From Caldilineaceae bacterium (GTDB lineage Bacteria > Chloroflexota > Anaerolineae > Caldilineales > Caldilineaceae), in the NCBI GenBank assembly GCA_020433455.1, contig JAGRCP010000048.1, forward strand, positions 1 to 64,000: DNA of 64,000 nt, in the 5' to 3' direction. Position 1 is the stretch's first letter, and every line of letters starts with the position of its first letter. A program made the position numbers and the translations under genes. The notes beneath the pieces are model-generated. The model saw only the letters and a list, made by a program, of their open reading frames with translations. It was not told the origin of the DNA and made no database searches. Below, in pieces: positions 17,190-29,281 of the stretch.

Positions 17190-18089
17190 TTATTCCATGA
17201 GGTGCTTGGTAAACCACTCCAGCGTGGCCGGCCAGGCCTGATTGGCGGCCGCCTGGTTATAGCTGGCCCGGGTGTCATTGAAGAAAGCGTGTTCGGCCCC
17301 GGCATAGATGTAGATTTCGTTTTCAATCCCGGCCTGATTGAGCGCCGCTTCCATGGCCTGAACGCTCTCTACCGGAATGCCGCCGTCTTCCGCGCCGTAG
17401 TGGCCCATAATCGGAGCCAGGACGCCGCCGGCCTCCTGGGGCGTAAGGGGCGTGCCGTAGAAGGCCACGGCCGCGCCCAGGTCTTCTTCAGCCAGCGCAG
17501 TCATGAGGGCCAGACGGCCGCCCATGCAGAAACCGACGACGCCTACCTTTACGCCGGCAACGAAGTCCTGGGTTTGCAGGTAATCGACTGCGCTGCGAAT
17601 CTCATCGACTGCGGCCGCCATGTCCAGCTCCATGACCAGCTTACGCGCTTCATTCGGCTCAGTTGTAACCACGCCTTTGTAGAGATCCGGCGCCAGCGCC
17701 ACAAAGCCCGCGGCCGCGAAACGATCCGTCACATCCCGAATATGATCGGTCAGCCCCCACCACTCCTGGATGACGATGACCGCGGGCTTGGGCGCATCGG
17801 CATCCGGTCGGGCCAGGTAGCCGGAGAGGGGCCCGTCCTGGAACGAATCGGGATACGCGACCATGCTGCCCGCGCCCGGCGGCGGAACTGCGCCGTCCGC
17901 TCCCTCATCAACCACGGGCGGCGGAACGGTCCCTCCGCCGGGCGCGGTGACGGGCGTACAAGCGGCCAGCAGGGCATTGGCGGCGGCCAGGCTGCCCAGG
18001 GCTATGGTTGCCCGACGCAGGAAGGCGCGGCGGTTCAGTTCGCCGACCTGGAAAGAACGAACCAGCTGCATGACGTAGATGCGATCCAT
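17190..18089 (-). CDS. dienelactone hydrolase family protein, TAT-exported lipoprotein
   Basis: 299 residues from an ATG behind AAGGAG. The N-terminus has a twin-arginine signal ([14 protein letters not shown]) followed by a lipobox (LLAAC, Cys about residue 44), so the protein should be exported folded and lipid-anchored. A Gly/Pro linker precedes the DLH domain, with IQEWWGL, GFCMGG (nucleophile Cys), the YGAEDGGIP Asp region and AEHAFFND (His). The family hydrolyses dienelactones and related esters; the true substrate is unknown. Confidence 0.88.
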   Translation of the reverse strand: MDRIYVMQLVRSFQVGELNRRAFLRRATIALGSLAAANALLAACTPVTAPGGGTVPPPVVDEGADGAVPPPGAGSMVAYPDSFQDGPLSGYLARPDADAPKPAVIVIQEWWGLTDHIRDVTDRFAAAGFVALAPDLYKGVVTTEPNEARKLVMELDMAAAVDEIRSAVDYLQTQDFVAGVKVGVVGFCMGGRLALMTALAEEDLGAAVAFYGTPLTPQEAGGVLAPIMGHYGAEDGGIPVESVQAMEAALNQAGIENEIYIYAGAEHAFFNDTRASYNQAAANQAWPATLEWFTKHLME

Positions 18090-18150
18090 GGCGATCTCCT
18101 TTGTGTAAGCGGGGGAAGATAGAACTTCAGAAATTGCGGCGTAGGCGGTA

Positions 18151-18190
18151 ATGGTAGGAGCGGGACTTGCCCGCCCGGAGGCGCTGCCTG
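18151..18190. repeat. GC-rich stem downstream of hisC
   Basis: GCGGG (18160-18164) and CCCGC (18170-18174) form a short stem, within sequence reminiscent of the hairpin near 58482. It lies between the hisC stop at 18198 and the next gene's start at 18089, where a terminator is expected. No T-run is present, so function is uncertain. Confidence 0.3.
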
Positions 18191-18197
18191 CTGGAGT

Positions 18198-19313
18198 TTA
18201 CTGCAGGCTTGTCATAACCGCCATGAGCCGCTCGGTCTGATCGGGGCGGCCTACTGAGATGCGGATGCAGTTTTCCAATCCCGGCTTTTTGTAATAACGC
18301 ACGAGGATCCCTTGCTCTTCCAGCGCCGCCTTGAGCCGGGCCGCGTCCCGATCCACTACGCGGCAGAGGATAAAGTTGGCTTGGGAAGGAACCGGGTCCA
18401 GATAAGGGACGCTTTGCAGCGCGGCAAAGAGCCGCGTGCGTTCCTGCTTGAGGGTTTCAACGACGGCGCGGATTTCATCTGCCGCACGCAGGCTGGCCAG
18501 ACCGGCTACGCTCGCGGCCACATTGACGTTGTAGGGCTGCTTGAAGGTCCACAGCCGTTCCATGAGCCAGTTGGGAGCCAGGGCGTATCCCAGGCGCAGC
18601 CCGGCAATGCCCGCGGCCTTGCTGAAGGTGCGTAGAATGACCAGGTTTTCCCGCTCCGTGACCCATGCCGCCCGGCTTGGGTGGTCGGCAAAATCCACAT
18701 ACGCTTCATCCAGCGCCACCAGCACCGGCAAGGCCAACAGGCGCGCCAGCGCGTCATCGGGCAGCCACGTACCCGACGGATTGTTGGGCGAGGTGAGGAA
18801 AAGGAGCTTGATGCGTGAATCGTCCGGCTGCGCCCGCACCCGGGCCATGACGGCTTCCACGTCCACGCTGTAATCTTCCCGCCGGGGGACATCGATCACC
18901 CGCGCGCCCGCCAGGCCCGCGTCAAAGCTGTACATGCCGAATGTGGGCGGGCAGTTGATGACGGCGTCGCCCGATCCCAGAAAGAGGCGACAGAGGTAAT
19001 CCAGCATCTCATCCGCGCCGTGGGTGGGCAGGATGTTCTGGACCGGGACGCCGGTGAATTCGCTCAACGCGGCGCGCAGTTCGCCCTGTTGGGGATCGGG
19101 GTAAATGTGATAGTAGGGGTATTCGGCCAGGGCCTCGACTACGCCCGCCACGGGCCCGTAGGGGTTTTCGTTGGCGTCCAGCTTGACGATGTCCCGCGCG
19201 TCCATTCCCAGCCGCTCGCTCAGGACTTCAAACGGCTGAATCGGCGTGTATTCTTCCAGCTTCTCAATGTGGGGCAGCAACAATTCCCGTGCCGCAAACT
19301 TATCCTGATCCAT
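18198..19313 (-). CDS. hisC: histidinol-phosphate aminotransferase
   Basis: About 371 residues, fold-type I PLP aminotransferase. The PLP Lys lies in [30 protein letters not shown] near the N-terminus and the C-terminal NCIRISVG are HisC-like. It catalyses the imidazole-acetol phosphate/glutamate step of histidine synthesis. The ATG at 19313 lies 10 bp after the hisD stop, consistent with an operon. Confidence 0.92.
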   Translation of the reverse strand: MDQDKFAARELLLPHIEKLEEYTPIQPFEVLSERLGMDARDIVKLDANENPYGPVAGVVEALAEYPYYHIYPDPQQGELRAALSEFTGVPVQNILPTHGADEMLDYLCRLFLGSGDAVINCPPTFGMYSFDAGLAGARVIDVPRREDYSVDVEAVMARVRAQPDDSRIKLLFLTSPNNPSGTWLPDDALARLLALPVLVALDEAYVDFADHPSRAAWVTERENLVILRTFSKAAGIAGLRLGYALAPNWLMERLWTFKQPYNVNVAASVAGLASLRAADEIRAVVETLKQERTRLFAALQSVPYLDPVPSQANFILCRVVDRDAARLKAALEEQGILVRYYKKPGLENCIRISVGRPDQTERLMAVMTSLQ

Positions 19314-19323
19314 GATCCACTCG

Positions 19324-20680
<1,357 letters not shown>

Positions 20681-20688
<8 letters not shown>

Positions 20689-21589
20689 CGATCCGCTCCG
20701 CATCTTCCAGGCGGCCCATGACGACGAGTATGTCGCCTTCCAGAATGCGGAAGGAAGCGCTGGGGCTGACGAAGAGCTCATCGTTTCGCCGTACGGCCAT
20801 GGCGGTGAGGCCAAAGCGCTGGCGCATGTCGCTTTCGGCCAGGGTGTGGTTCACCAGCGCGGGCGGCGCCACCATCTCCACCACGCCGATGTCGTCGCTG
20901 ACTTCCAGATAGTCTACCAGATTCCCCGCCTCCAGCCTGCGACCCAGGCGTACGCCTGCTTCATGTTCGGGCAGGATGACTTCCTCCACGCCGATGCGCA
21001 GGAGAATATCTCTCTGGGTGCGGGTCCGAGCCTTGGCTACGATCCGCTTCACGCCCAGTCGCTGAAGCAATACACAGGCCAGCAGGCCGCTCTCGAAATC
21101 GGTGCCGATGCAGACAACGCCCGTCTCAAATGAGTCAACGCCCGCCTGGAGAAGCGCATCCATGTTGGTGGCGTCGAGCTGAGCCACGTGGGGTAAAGTC
21201 GTACTCAGATGCTGCACCCGGGTGGCGTCAATATCCAGCGCCAGCACATTATGGCCGTAGTCCACCAGCGTCTGGGCCACCGACGCGCCGAAACGCCCCA
21301 AACCGATCACGACGAATTCCTTCTTTTTGCTCTTGCGCCGCACGCGATTGATGGCCCGGCTTGATGTTTTGGTCACACTTTCCACGGTTGATGTGCGCTC
21401 GGTGATTGTCTGGGCGCTTTCGATTTCGGCCTCACCGCTTTCTTCCGGCGCGGAGGGAACGCGTTCAGCCGGCCGCGCGTCCGGATTGGATGCGGCCAAT
21501 TCCAAGACTTCCTGGCTGGGCAATTCGACTTCTATGGGGTTCTCTCTGCGGCGCAGAAAGCTGAGCCATCCGCCACTGTTTCCGACCAA
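20681..21589 (-). CDS. TrkA/RCK-type potassium transport regulator
   Basis: 302 residues. After an N-terminal 88-residue low-complexity, Glu/Ser-rich segment comes an RCK_N Rossmann domain ([17 protein letters not shown]) and a TrkA_C domain at the end (residues about 225-302, [22 protein letters not shown]). Such proteins bind NAD(H) or ATP/ADP and gate Trk/Ktr potassium transporters. No trkH/ktrB is in the window. It overlaps hisD, an unusual association. Confidence 0.85.
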
Positions 21590-21620
21590 TTTTGCCGATC
21601 CTTTCCTCTTTGACTGGTAA

Positions 21621-22130
21621 TCACCTGCTCAATTCATCTTCAACACACCCAAAAGAATAGAACGCAACGTCATGTCCGGTCAACTCTCCATCCACGTAAT
21701 CGAAGCGACCGGAGAAGAAGCGCTCTCCGTCCAGCCAGGGCAAGAAGATGCGGTCTCCGGGCCACAGCGCCAGGTCCGGCAGCTTTTGATTGTCGATCCA
21801 GGCCAGCACGCCTTCCGGTGGGTCGATGATTTCGCCGCCGGCGTAATCCGCGGTAAAGACGAACGCGATCCAGTCTACCTCCTCATCAAAGGCAGGAAAG
21901 GTGAGAACGCCGCGCAGTTGCAGATTGGCGACGGCGAGTCCGCTCTCTTCCTGGATCTCTCTTCGGGCGCATGCTTCAGGCGTTTCGCCCGGCTCAAATT
22001 TGCCGCCCAGCCCGTTCCACTTGCCTGCGTGGATGTCATTCGGGCGCTTGATGCGATGGAGCATCAGCGTCTGATCGCCGCGGCGGATGTAGCAGAGGGT
22101 TGCGAGTTGTTGCATAGTGATTGGTCGCAT
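21621..22130 (-). CDS. NUDIX hydrolase (MutT-like)
   Basis: 169 residues. The Nudix box is complete: GKFEPGETPEACARREIQEESGL (GX5EX7REUXEEXGU). The following PPEGVLAWIDNQKLPDLALWPGD is typical of 8-oxo-dGTP/dATP diphosphatase-like members. It likely cleans damaged nucleotides, but NUDIX substrates cannot be read from the box. A 66-bp gap separates it from the E1-beta gene upstream. Confidence 0.87.
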   Translation of the reverse strand: MRPITMQQLATLCYIRRGDQTLMLHRIKRPNDIHAGKWNGLGGKFEPGETPEACARREIQEESGLAVANLQLRGVLTFPAFDEEVDWIAFVFTADYAGGEIIDPPEGVLAWIDNQKLPDLALWPGDRIFLPWLDGERFFSGRFDYVDGELTGHDVAFYSFGCVEDELSR

Positions 22131-22196
22131 GTGGTTAGCGTCGGTTGTCGGGTTGCGGCGGGTGCGTCTCGCTGCTCCGCCCTCTTATCGCTTCGT

Positions 22197-23231
<1,035 letters not shown>

Positions 23232-23295
23232 GTCAATCGCCTTTGATTGCAGTTTGCCGGTTCTGTCAAACCATCCCGGCAAATGTCAACGAAAC

Positions 23296-24288
23296 TTACC
23301 CCGTGCCGCTCATAAAGCGGCAGCCCGCCTCTTCGGGTGAAAAACCCTCCGGCCAACGGGTGTGTTCATTATAGCGTGCCAGGGAAAGGCGCGCGTCCGT
23401 CAAATCCGCCCCCCGCAGATCGCTCCAGCCCAGCATCGCGAATTGGAGATTGGCCTCCCGCAGATCTGCTCCTCTGAGGTCAGCCCAGTGGAGGTCCGCC
23501 CCGCTCAGATCGGCCCCATACAGCACGGCTTGGGTCAGCGTGCTGCCGTTCAGGATCGCATAGCGCAGAACCGCGCCGGTGAGATCGGCCCCGGTCAGGT
23601 TCGCGCCGATGAGGTTGGCGCCTTCCAGCAGCGCGCCGCGCAGGTCTGCCTGGGGCATCTGCGTCCAGAAGAATTCTCCTGGCGCCCGGCCGCTTTCGTC
23701 CGCCGCCTTCTCGTATTCCGGCGTGACGGGCCACGCGTCCGCTTCATCCTGGAAGGCGTTATCCTGAGTGGCGTTCGCGTCCGGAGCGGGAGCGGTGCGG
23801 AGGACCTCGCCCAGAGACGCGGCCCAGCGGCGGATGGCCGCCCAGTCCCGATGATCGCCGTACGGCCCGACCTCAGCGGGGATGAGCTGCTGCAACGTGG
23901 GATTCAGGGAGCCGGCGAAGAGGCCGACGGCAATGGGCTTTACCCGGGGCGCAAGGGCCAGGATCGGCTCCATGTAGGCCATGACCGTGGCCCGATTTTC
24001 GGGCGTATCTTCGATCATGGTCAGGCAGGTTGTGAAGTAGGCGACGGGCAGATCTCCCAGGGCCTGGCTGAAATCACTGATGAACGCGACGGCCTCGGGC
24101 AGCCAGCGCCCCAGGCGGATGGAACTGCCCGCGATGACCGCGCGGTAGCCCTGGAGCGATTCCACTTCGTTCACTCCACGCACGTCCGTCTCTATGTCTT
24201 GCTCGTTCAGGGTTGCACCCATGGCAGCGGCCACTTCCCCGGTGGAGCCGCTGCCGCTGGCGTAAGCAATCAGAACGGGTTGCGTCAT
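23296..24288 (-). CDS. flavodoxin-domain protein fused to pentapeptide repeats
   Basis: 330 residues. Residues 1-170 form a flavodoxin-like domain of the HemG (protoporphyrinogen oxidase-like) type: LIAYASGSGSTGEVAAAMG and VIAGSSIRLGRWLP match FMN-binding positions, and YGDHRDWAAIRRWA is a usual end of this group. After a linker, about residues 200-310 form a pentapeptide-repeat solenoid (ADLRG, ANLIG, ANLTG, ADLTG, ADLSG). It lies between the two E1 genes, 17 bp after E1-alpha. Fusion of these domains is unusual; the function is not known. Confidence 0.85.
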   Translation of the reverse strand: MTQPVLIAYASGSGSTGEVAAAMGATLNEQDIETDVRGVNEVESLQGYRAVIAGSSIRLGRWLPEAVAFISDFSQALGDLPVAYFTTCLTMIEDTPENRATVMAYMEPILALAPRVKPIAVGLFAGSLNPTLQQLIPAEVGPYGDHRDWAAIRRWAASLGEVLRTAPAPDANATQDNAFQDEADAWPVTPEYEKAADESGRAPGEFFWTQMPQADLRGALLEGANLIGANLTGADLTGAVLRYAILNGSTLTQAVLYGADLSGADLHWADLRGADLREANLQFAMLGWSDLRGADLTDARLSLARYNEHTRWPEGFSPEEAGCRFMSGTG

Positions 24289-24304
24289 CGTGGCGCCCGG
24301 TCGG

Positions 24305-25276
24305 TTATGCAGCATAAACGCGCTCGGTGACTGTGTCCGCTTGGGGCAGGGGCATCTGTTCGGCCCACTCTATGGCGTCGAGCATTTCGACTTCGCAACG
24401 CCGATCAATCTCCGCCAGCTCCTGTGCGTCAGCGACGTCGCGTTCCAGCAGCAGTCGCGTGTAGCGCCGGATGGGGTCTTTCTCTTCCCAGGCGGCCAGC
24501 AGCTCGGCCGGCACGTACTCGGCCCCGTCGTGAACGGCGTGGCCTAACATGCGCATGGTCTTGGCTTCGATGAGGGTTGGACCATCGCCTGCCCGCGCCC
24601 GATCCACGGCTTCCCGCACCCCCGCGTAGACGGCTTCCACGTCGTTGCCGTCCAGCATGACGCCGGGCATGCCGTAGCCGGACGCCCGCTCGGCAATGTC
24701 CGGCACTGCCGTCTGCTGGGCCAGGGGCGTGGAGTAGGCATACTGGTTGTTCTCCACGATGACCACGATGGGGGCCCGCTGGACCGCGGCCAGGTTGAGG
24801 GATTCGTGGAAGAGTCCGGTGCTGCTTGCGCCGTCGCCGGTAAAGGTAAGCGCGACGCGCGGTTCCTTGCGGTAGGTGAAGCTCATGGCCGCGCCCACGG
24901 CAACGGGCAGCGAATGGGGCAGGTGGCTGACAAAGCCGATAATGTTCCGCTCCAGATCGCCCATGCCGTGGAGGTTGGCGTCGCGGCCGCGGCTCACGCC
25001 CGCCTCCCGGCCCAGGAGGTTGGCGAAAATGCGCCGGGGCGACAGGCCCCGCAGAAGATAGGCTCCCAAATCCCGGTGCATGGGGGCAATCACGTCATCC
25101 GGCTCCAGGGCGTAGGCCGCGCTCACGGAGATGGCCTCATGGCCGCGCTGGCTGAACGTGCCGCCGATGCCTTTGCCCTGTTTCCAGTAGGCGATCATCG
25201 ATTCGTCGAACGCGCGCGTCAAGCGCATCCAATAATAGAGTTCAAGCTGCTGATCTGGTGCGAGATGATGCGTCAT
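24305..25276 (-). CDS. pdhA: 2-oxoacid (pyruvate) dehydrogenase E1 component, alpha subunit
   Basis: 323 residues. The thiamine diphosphate motif GDGASSTGLFHESLNLAAVQRAPIVVIVENNQYA (GDG...N) is present, with RGHEAISVSAAYAL and ANLHGMGDLERNIIG. Acts with pdhB as alpha2beta2 E1. The ATG at 25276 begins the conserved N-terminus; a further M at 25303 adds nine residues. The gene lies about 50 bp after cmk. Confidence 0.9.
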   Translation of the reverse strand: MTHHLAPDQQLELYYWMRLTRAFDESMIAYWKQGKGIGGTFSQRGHEAISVSAAYALEPDDVIAPMHRDLGAYLLRGLSPRRIFANLLGREAGVSRGRDANLHGMGDLERNIIGFVSHLPHSLPVAVGAAMSFTYRKEPRVALTFTGDGASSTGLFHESLNLAAVQRAPIVVIVENNQYAYSTPLAQQTAVPDIAERASGYGMPGVMLDGNDVEAVYAGVREAVDRARAGDGPTLIEAKTMRMLGHAVHDGAEYVPAELLAAWEEKDPIRRYTRLLLERDVADAQELAEIDRRCEVEMLDAIEWAEQMPLPQADTVTERVYAA

Positions 25277-25326
25277 TGCCTTCTCCCGTGAAATATAGAC
25301 CATAGCGAAATGTGTGGGGGTATCGA

Positions 25327-26067
25327 TTATCCGGATTGCGGGATTTCCGCTGCCGGTTGCCCTGCTGCCAGCGCCATCAAATAGTCCAGCACTTCATCCG
25401 GCAGCATGTGAGACGTGTCGACGATGAGGGCGTCATCGGCCGGGCGCATGGGCGCGTGGATCCGACCGCTGTCCCGCTCGTCCCGGCGGACCATGTCGCG
25501 CAGGATTTGTCCGTAATCGCCCGGCTCCGCGCGCTCCGCCTGCTGGGCCAGACGCCGCTCCGCCCGCTCCTCGGGCGAGGCGTTGAGGTAGATCTTCAGC
25601 GGCGCATCGGGGAAGACGACCGTGCCGATGTCGCGCCCGACCATGATGACGCCCGCCTTGTCCCCGCGTCCCGCGCCGTAGCGGATGCCGATGGCCCGCT
25701 GCTTGGGATTCAGGGCTGCGCGTACGCCGGGATAGGCCGCGATCAGCGAAATGGTCTGGTCGATCTGAGGCGCACGAATGCTCCACGTTTGATCCTGCCC
25801 GTTGATGAGGACGGTGGCTTGACGACCGTCCTGCTCTTCCGCGCGGGGCAGGCGAATGTCGATCTCCAGGCCGCGGGCCAGGGTCGTCACCGCGTCTTCG
25901 TCGTCCGGATTCAGCCCTTGATCGAGGACGGCCCGGGTCACAGCCCGGTACATAATGCCCGTATCAAAGAAAAAGTAGTTCAGCTTTTCGGCCAGGGCGT
26001 GGCCGATGGTGCTCTTGCCTGACGCCGCGGGGCCGTCAATGGCGATAATGGCGAGCCGGTTGCTCAT
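25327..26067 (-). CDS. cmk: cytidylate kinase
   Basis: 246 residues. P-loop IAIDGPAASGKSTIG at the N-terminus, DTGIMYRAVT of the CMP-binding region, VGRDIGTVVFPDA, and the RDxxDSGR lid (RRDERDSGRIHAP). It phosphorylates CMP and dCMP to the diphosphates. MSNRLAIIAIDGP fits the family; the ATG at 26073 would add Met-Leu. No conserved partner such as rpsA is adjacent. Confidence 0.92.
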   Translation of the reverse strand: MSNRLAIIAIDGPAASGKSTIGHALAEKLNYFFFDTGIMYRAVTRAVLDQGLNPDDEDAVTTLARGLEIDIRLPRAEEQDGRQATVLINGQDQTWSIRAPQIDQTISLIAAYPGVRAALNPKQRAIGIRYGAGRGDKAGVIMVGRDIGTVVFPDAPLKIYLNASPEERAERRLAQQAERAEPGDYGQILRDMVRRDERDSGRIHAPMRPADDALIVDTSHMLPDEVLDYLMALAAGQPAAEIPQSG

Positions 26068-26281
26068 CAACATTTGTCCGTGTGTAGTCCAAAAAGGTTC
26101 TGCTGGAATCGCGCTTCTTCGCTGCTTCCCGGCGGCACCATTGTACATGAACGGGACGACAGAAGCCAGAATGTGAAGAATGCGTAACCGCGTGCATCAA
26201 GGGGGTCTCCCGCTGCGCAAATATCCGGCGATAGGCTACAATGGCGCAGTGGCTTTTTTATTGAACTGATAAGGAATTTTT

Positions 26282-27517
26282 ATGACAACCGCAGCCGGCG
26301 AGACAACACGAAAGCAATCCGCCATCGGCGCAGGCGAATTTATTGCCCTCATGGCAGCTATGACCTCTCTGGCCGCCCTTTCCACCGATGCAATGCTGCC
26401 TGCCCTTTCCACCATTGGCCTTGATCTTCATTCCCCGGACGCCAACGCAAACCAGCTTATCGTTACCTTCCTCTTTTTTGGCATGGCCGTTGGGCAGTTT
26501 GTTTTTGGCCCCCTTTCCGACAGCACCGGCCGCAAGCCGAGCATCTACCTCGGCTATGCGGTCTTTGGCGCAGGCTCTTTGCTGACGATTTTTGCCGGCT
26601 CGTTCAACGTCATGCTGGCGGGACGATTGCTGCAGGGCTTTGGCATTGCCGGCCCCCGGGGCGTGACCATGGCCCTGGTGCGGGATCGCTTTAGCGGGCG
26701 GGAGATGGCGCGCGTTATGTCTTTCGTGATGATGGTGTTTATCATCGCGCCCATTATCGCGCCCAGCATCGGGCAGTTGATTTTTATCGCGGCGGGTTGG
26801 CGCGCTATCTTTGTCTTTCTGCTGATCATGGCCGCGGTTACCTGTATCTGGTTCGCCTTGCGTCAGAATGAAACCCTGCCCCCGGAACGCCGCATGCCTT
26901 TTTCGTTTTCCCGCATCCTGCGCGCGTTTCAGGAGGTCCTGCGCAACCGCATCACCCTGGGCTACACGCTTTCGGCCGGGTTAATATCCGGTGCGTTCCT
27001 CGGTTATCTCAATTCCTCCCAGCAGATTTTCCAGGTTCAGTACGGCCTGGGCGGGCGTTTCCCCCTCTTTTTTGCGGCCATGGCCCTCTCCATGGGCACG
27101 GCTTCCTTTTTGAACAGTCGCCTGGTCATGCGTTACGGCATGCGCAGAATGGCCCACACCGCGGCCATCGTTCAGAGCGCATTGAGCATTCCCTTCCTGA
27201 TTCTGACTTTTACCATGCAGGGACATCCGCCGCTGGCTCTCTTTACCCTCTATCTGGCGGCCACGCTCTTCTGTACCGGCATTCTTTTTGGCAACCAGAA
27301 TGCCTTGGCCATGGAGCCGTTGGGCCACGTCGCGGGCGTAGGATCGGCCGTTGTGGGCGCGCTTTCCCTTCTGCTGGGAACGCCCCTGGGCATGGTCATC
27401 GGCCAGAGCTATAACGACACCGTCCTGCCGGTTGTAACGGGATTCGCTCTGTTGGGGACGGCGGCGATTGTGCTCATGCGCTGGGCTGAACGGGGACAGA
27501 CTAAGAGCGGGGCGTAA
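26282..27517 (+). CDS. Bcr/CflA family MFS multidrug transporter
   Basis: 411 residues, twelve helices. The N-terminal motif DAMLPALSTIGLDL and the loop FGPLSDSTGRKPSIYLGYAVF (MFS motif A) are typical of Bcr/CflA drug efflux pumps, as is GRLLQGFGIAGPRGVTMALVRDRF. It follows AAGGAA. Substrate is not predictable. It ends 3 bp before the convergent oxidoreductase stop. Confidence 0.87.
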   Translation: MTTAAGETTRKQSAIGAGEFIALMAAMTSLAALSTDAMLPALSTIGLDLHSPDANANQLIVTFLFFGMAVGQFVFGPLSDSTGRKPSIYLGYAVFGAGSLLTIFAGSFNVMLAGRLLQGFGIAGPRGVTMALVRDRFSGREMARVMSFVMMVFIIAPIIAPSIGQLIFIAAGWRAIFVFLLIMAAVTCIWFALRQNETLPPERRMPFSFSRILRAFQEVLRNRITLGYTLSAGLISGAFLGYLNSSQQIFQVQYGLGGRFPLFFAAMALSMGTASFLNSRLVMRYGMRRMAHTAAIVQSALSIPFLILTFTMQGHPPLALFTLYLAATLFCTGILFGNQNALAMEPLGHVAGVGSAVVGALSLLLGTPLGMVIGQSYNDTVLPVVTGFALLGTAAIVLMRWAERGQTKSGA

Positions 27518-27520
27518 CCC

Positions 27521-29071
27521 TCACAAGTCCCGCGCTATGACACGGGCCGCGTTGCGCCCGGCCGCGCCCATAATGCCGCCGCCGGGATGAGTGCTCGCCC
27601 CGGTGAGATAGAGGCCCTTGACGGGACCCCGATAGTGGGCCATGGTGAGGGCGGGGCGCAGCATAAACATTTGGTCGATGGACATCTCCAGGTGCATGAC
27701 GTTGCCGCGCAGCAGCCCCAACTCCCGCTCCAGATAAAGGGGATGCTCCACCAGGCGGTCAATCACCGCACCGGGAACATTGGGCGCGTATTCCGCCAGC
27801 TTTTCCAGCATCCGATCCGCTACCCGATCCCCGATCGCGTCCCATGATTCGCCCGAAGCCAACTCATACGGGTAATACTGTCCCCAGACGAAAAGCGTGT
27901 GCTTGCCTGGCGGCGCCAGGGTCGGGTCGACGGCCGAAAAGGTCATAGCGATTAAGGCGGGGTCGTCCGACGGTTTGCCGCCCAGATAATCGCCGTACGC
28001 CCGCTCCAGATAGGCAAGATCGGGGCAGATAAACTGCAAGGCCCGGTGCTGGTGTCCGGGCGCGCCGTCCGGCGGCGAAGGCAGGGCCCGGTAGTCGGGC
28101 AGCTCGTCCATGGCGCAGCGGATGACCATGCCGAACCCGTTGCCGATGCGCGCGGTCCCGGCCAGCTTGCGCCTTTCTGCGGGCACGACCGCCCCGTCCA
28201 GCATCTGCATGGTGGTGCGGATGTGCGCACCCGAAACCACCGCCCGCGCAGTGATGCGCATGCCGCCCTCGGTCTCCGCGCCTATCGCCCTGCCGTTGCG
28301 GGTAAGGATCCGGGTCACGGGCGCGCCGGCAATGATGAGCCCGCCGTGTTCCTGGATCATGCGCGCCAGGGCCTGGGTCAACATGCCCGAGCCGCCCCGG
28401 GGGCGCTTCATGCCGCTGGTATGGTACATGGGCTGCCAGAGGGCGAAAGGCGCGGACATGGGTTCGCCGGGCGGCGGGCCGGATTGCGCGGCCATCCACC
28501 CGATGGCGGCCTGCACCCGGGGATCGACGAAGCTCTGCCGCAGCACCTGGCCATAGCCGCGCAGGATATCGTTGAGGCGCAGAAAGCGCTCTTGTCCCCC
28601 CGTTTTCATGATGAGGTTTCTGAAAAGATTCGGCGCGGTGGGAGGCTCCTGAAAGCTCCTGACCATCCCTTCGGCTAAGGGCTGCCAACGTTGGATGAAG
28701 CGGCGGTAATTTTCGGCATCGGCAGGTGAAACGGCGGCGATGCTCTCGCACGTCTTGTCCAAATCCCGCCAGATGGTAAAGTGGCTGCCGTCGGGAAAAG
28801 GCGCAAAGAAGAGGGGATCGATGTCGATATATTCCAGCCCGTAGCGGGCAAGCTGTAGCTCCGCGACGATGGGCGTGTGGTTGATGAGGATGTGGGCTGA
28901 GCCGCCCAAATCAAAGCGAAAGCCGGGAACGATTTCCTCGGTCACCACCGCGCCGCCCACCGTATGGCGGCGCTCCAGCACGATGACCTTGTAGCCGGCC
29001 TGGGCCAGATACCCGGCGCAGACCAGCCCATTGTGCCCCGCGCCGATGACCAGCACATCACAATCTGCCAT
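27521..29071 (-). CDS. phytoene-desaturase-like FAD oxidoreductase (PYROXD2-like)
   Basis: About 516 residues. Dinucleotide-binding motif DVLVIGAGHNGLVCAGYLAQAGYKVIVLERR at the N-terminus, and the C-terminal YLTGASTHPGGGIMGAAGRNAARV motif of CrtI-type desaturases and the PYROXD2 group. It has no carotenoid neighbours, so a desaturase or oxidase of an unknown lipid is possible. I prefer the ATG at 29071 behind GGAAG; the ATG at 29086 adds five residues. Confidence 0.8.
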   Translation of the reverse strand: MADCDVLVIGAGHNGLVCAGYLAQAGYKVIVLERRHTVGGAVVTEEIVPGFRFDLGGSAHILINHTPIVAELQLARYGLEYIDIDPLFFAPFPDGSHFTIWRDLDKTCESIAAVSPADAENYRRFIQRWQPLAEGMVRSFQEPPTAPNLFRNLIMKTGGQERFLRLNDILRGYGQVLRQSFVDPRVQAAIGWMAAQSGPPPGEPMSAPFALWQPMYHTSGMKRPRGGSGMLTQALARMIQEHGGLIIAGAPVTRILTRNGRAIGAETEGGMRITARAVVSGAHIRTTMQMLDGAVVPAERRKLAGTARIGNGFGMVIRCAMDELPDYRALPSPPDGAPGHQHRALQFICPDLAYLERAYGDYLGGKPSDDPALIAMTFSAVDPTLAPPGKHTLFVWGQYYPYELASGESWDAIGDRVADRMLEKLAEYAPNVPGAVIDRLVEHPLYLERELGLLRGNVMHLEMSIDQMFMLRPALTMAHYRGPVKGLYLTGASTHPGGGIMGAAGRNAARVIARDL

Positions 29072-29121
29072 TGTTTTCTTCCGCATCCTATCTGACTGTT
29101 GCGTTGGGTGAACTTCTCTTC

Positions 29122-29127
29122 AGTATA
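29122..29127 (-). promoter_or_regulatory. extended -10 element upstream of oxidoreductase
   Basis: TGCTATACT on the minus strand fits an extended -10 (TGnTATAAT, one mismatch), about 50 bp upstream of the oxidoreductase start. No good -35 is seen. The rest of 29087-29281 holds no gene. Confidence 0.35.
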
Positions 29128-29281
29128 GCACGGCGCTTTCCGCCGCAGGAAGGAGAGGCTAATCCGTGACCGATTCCCGAACCGCCCTTTTTGCAGGATT
29201 CCCCTTTGCTCTGCTTTAATTAGCCGCGAAGATCCCCTTTGAATGAACCCTGCTTCAGCGCAAGTACAGGAGTAATCTGCT

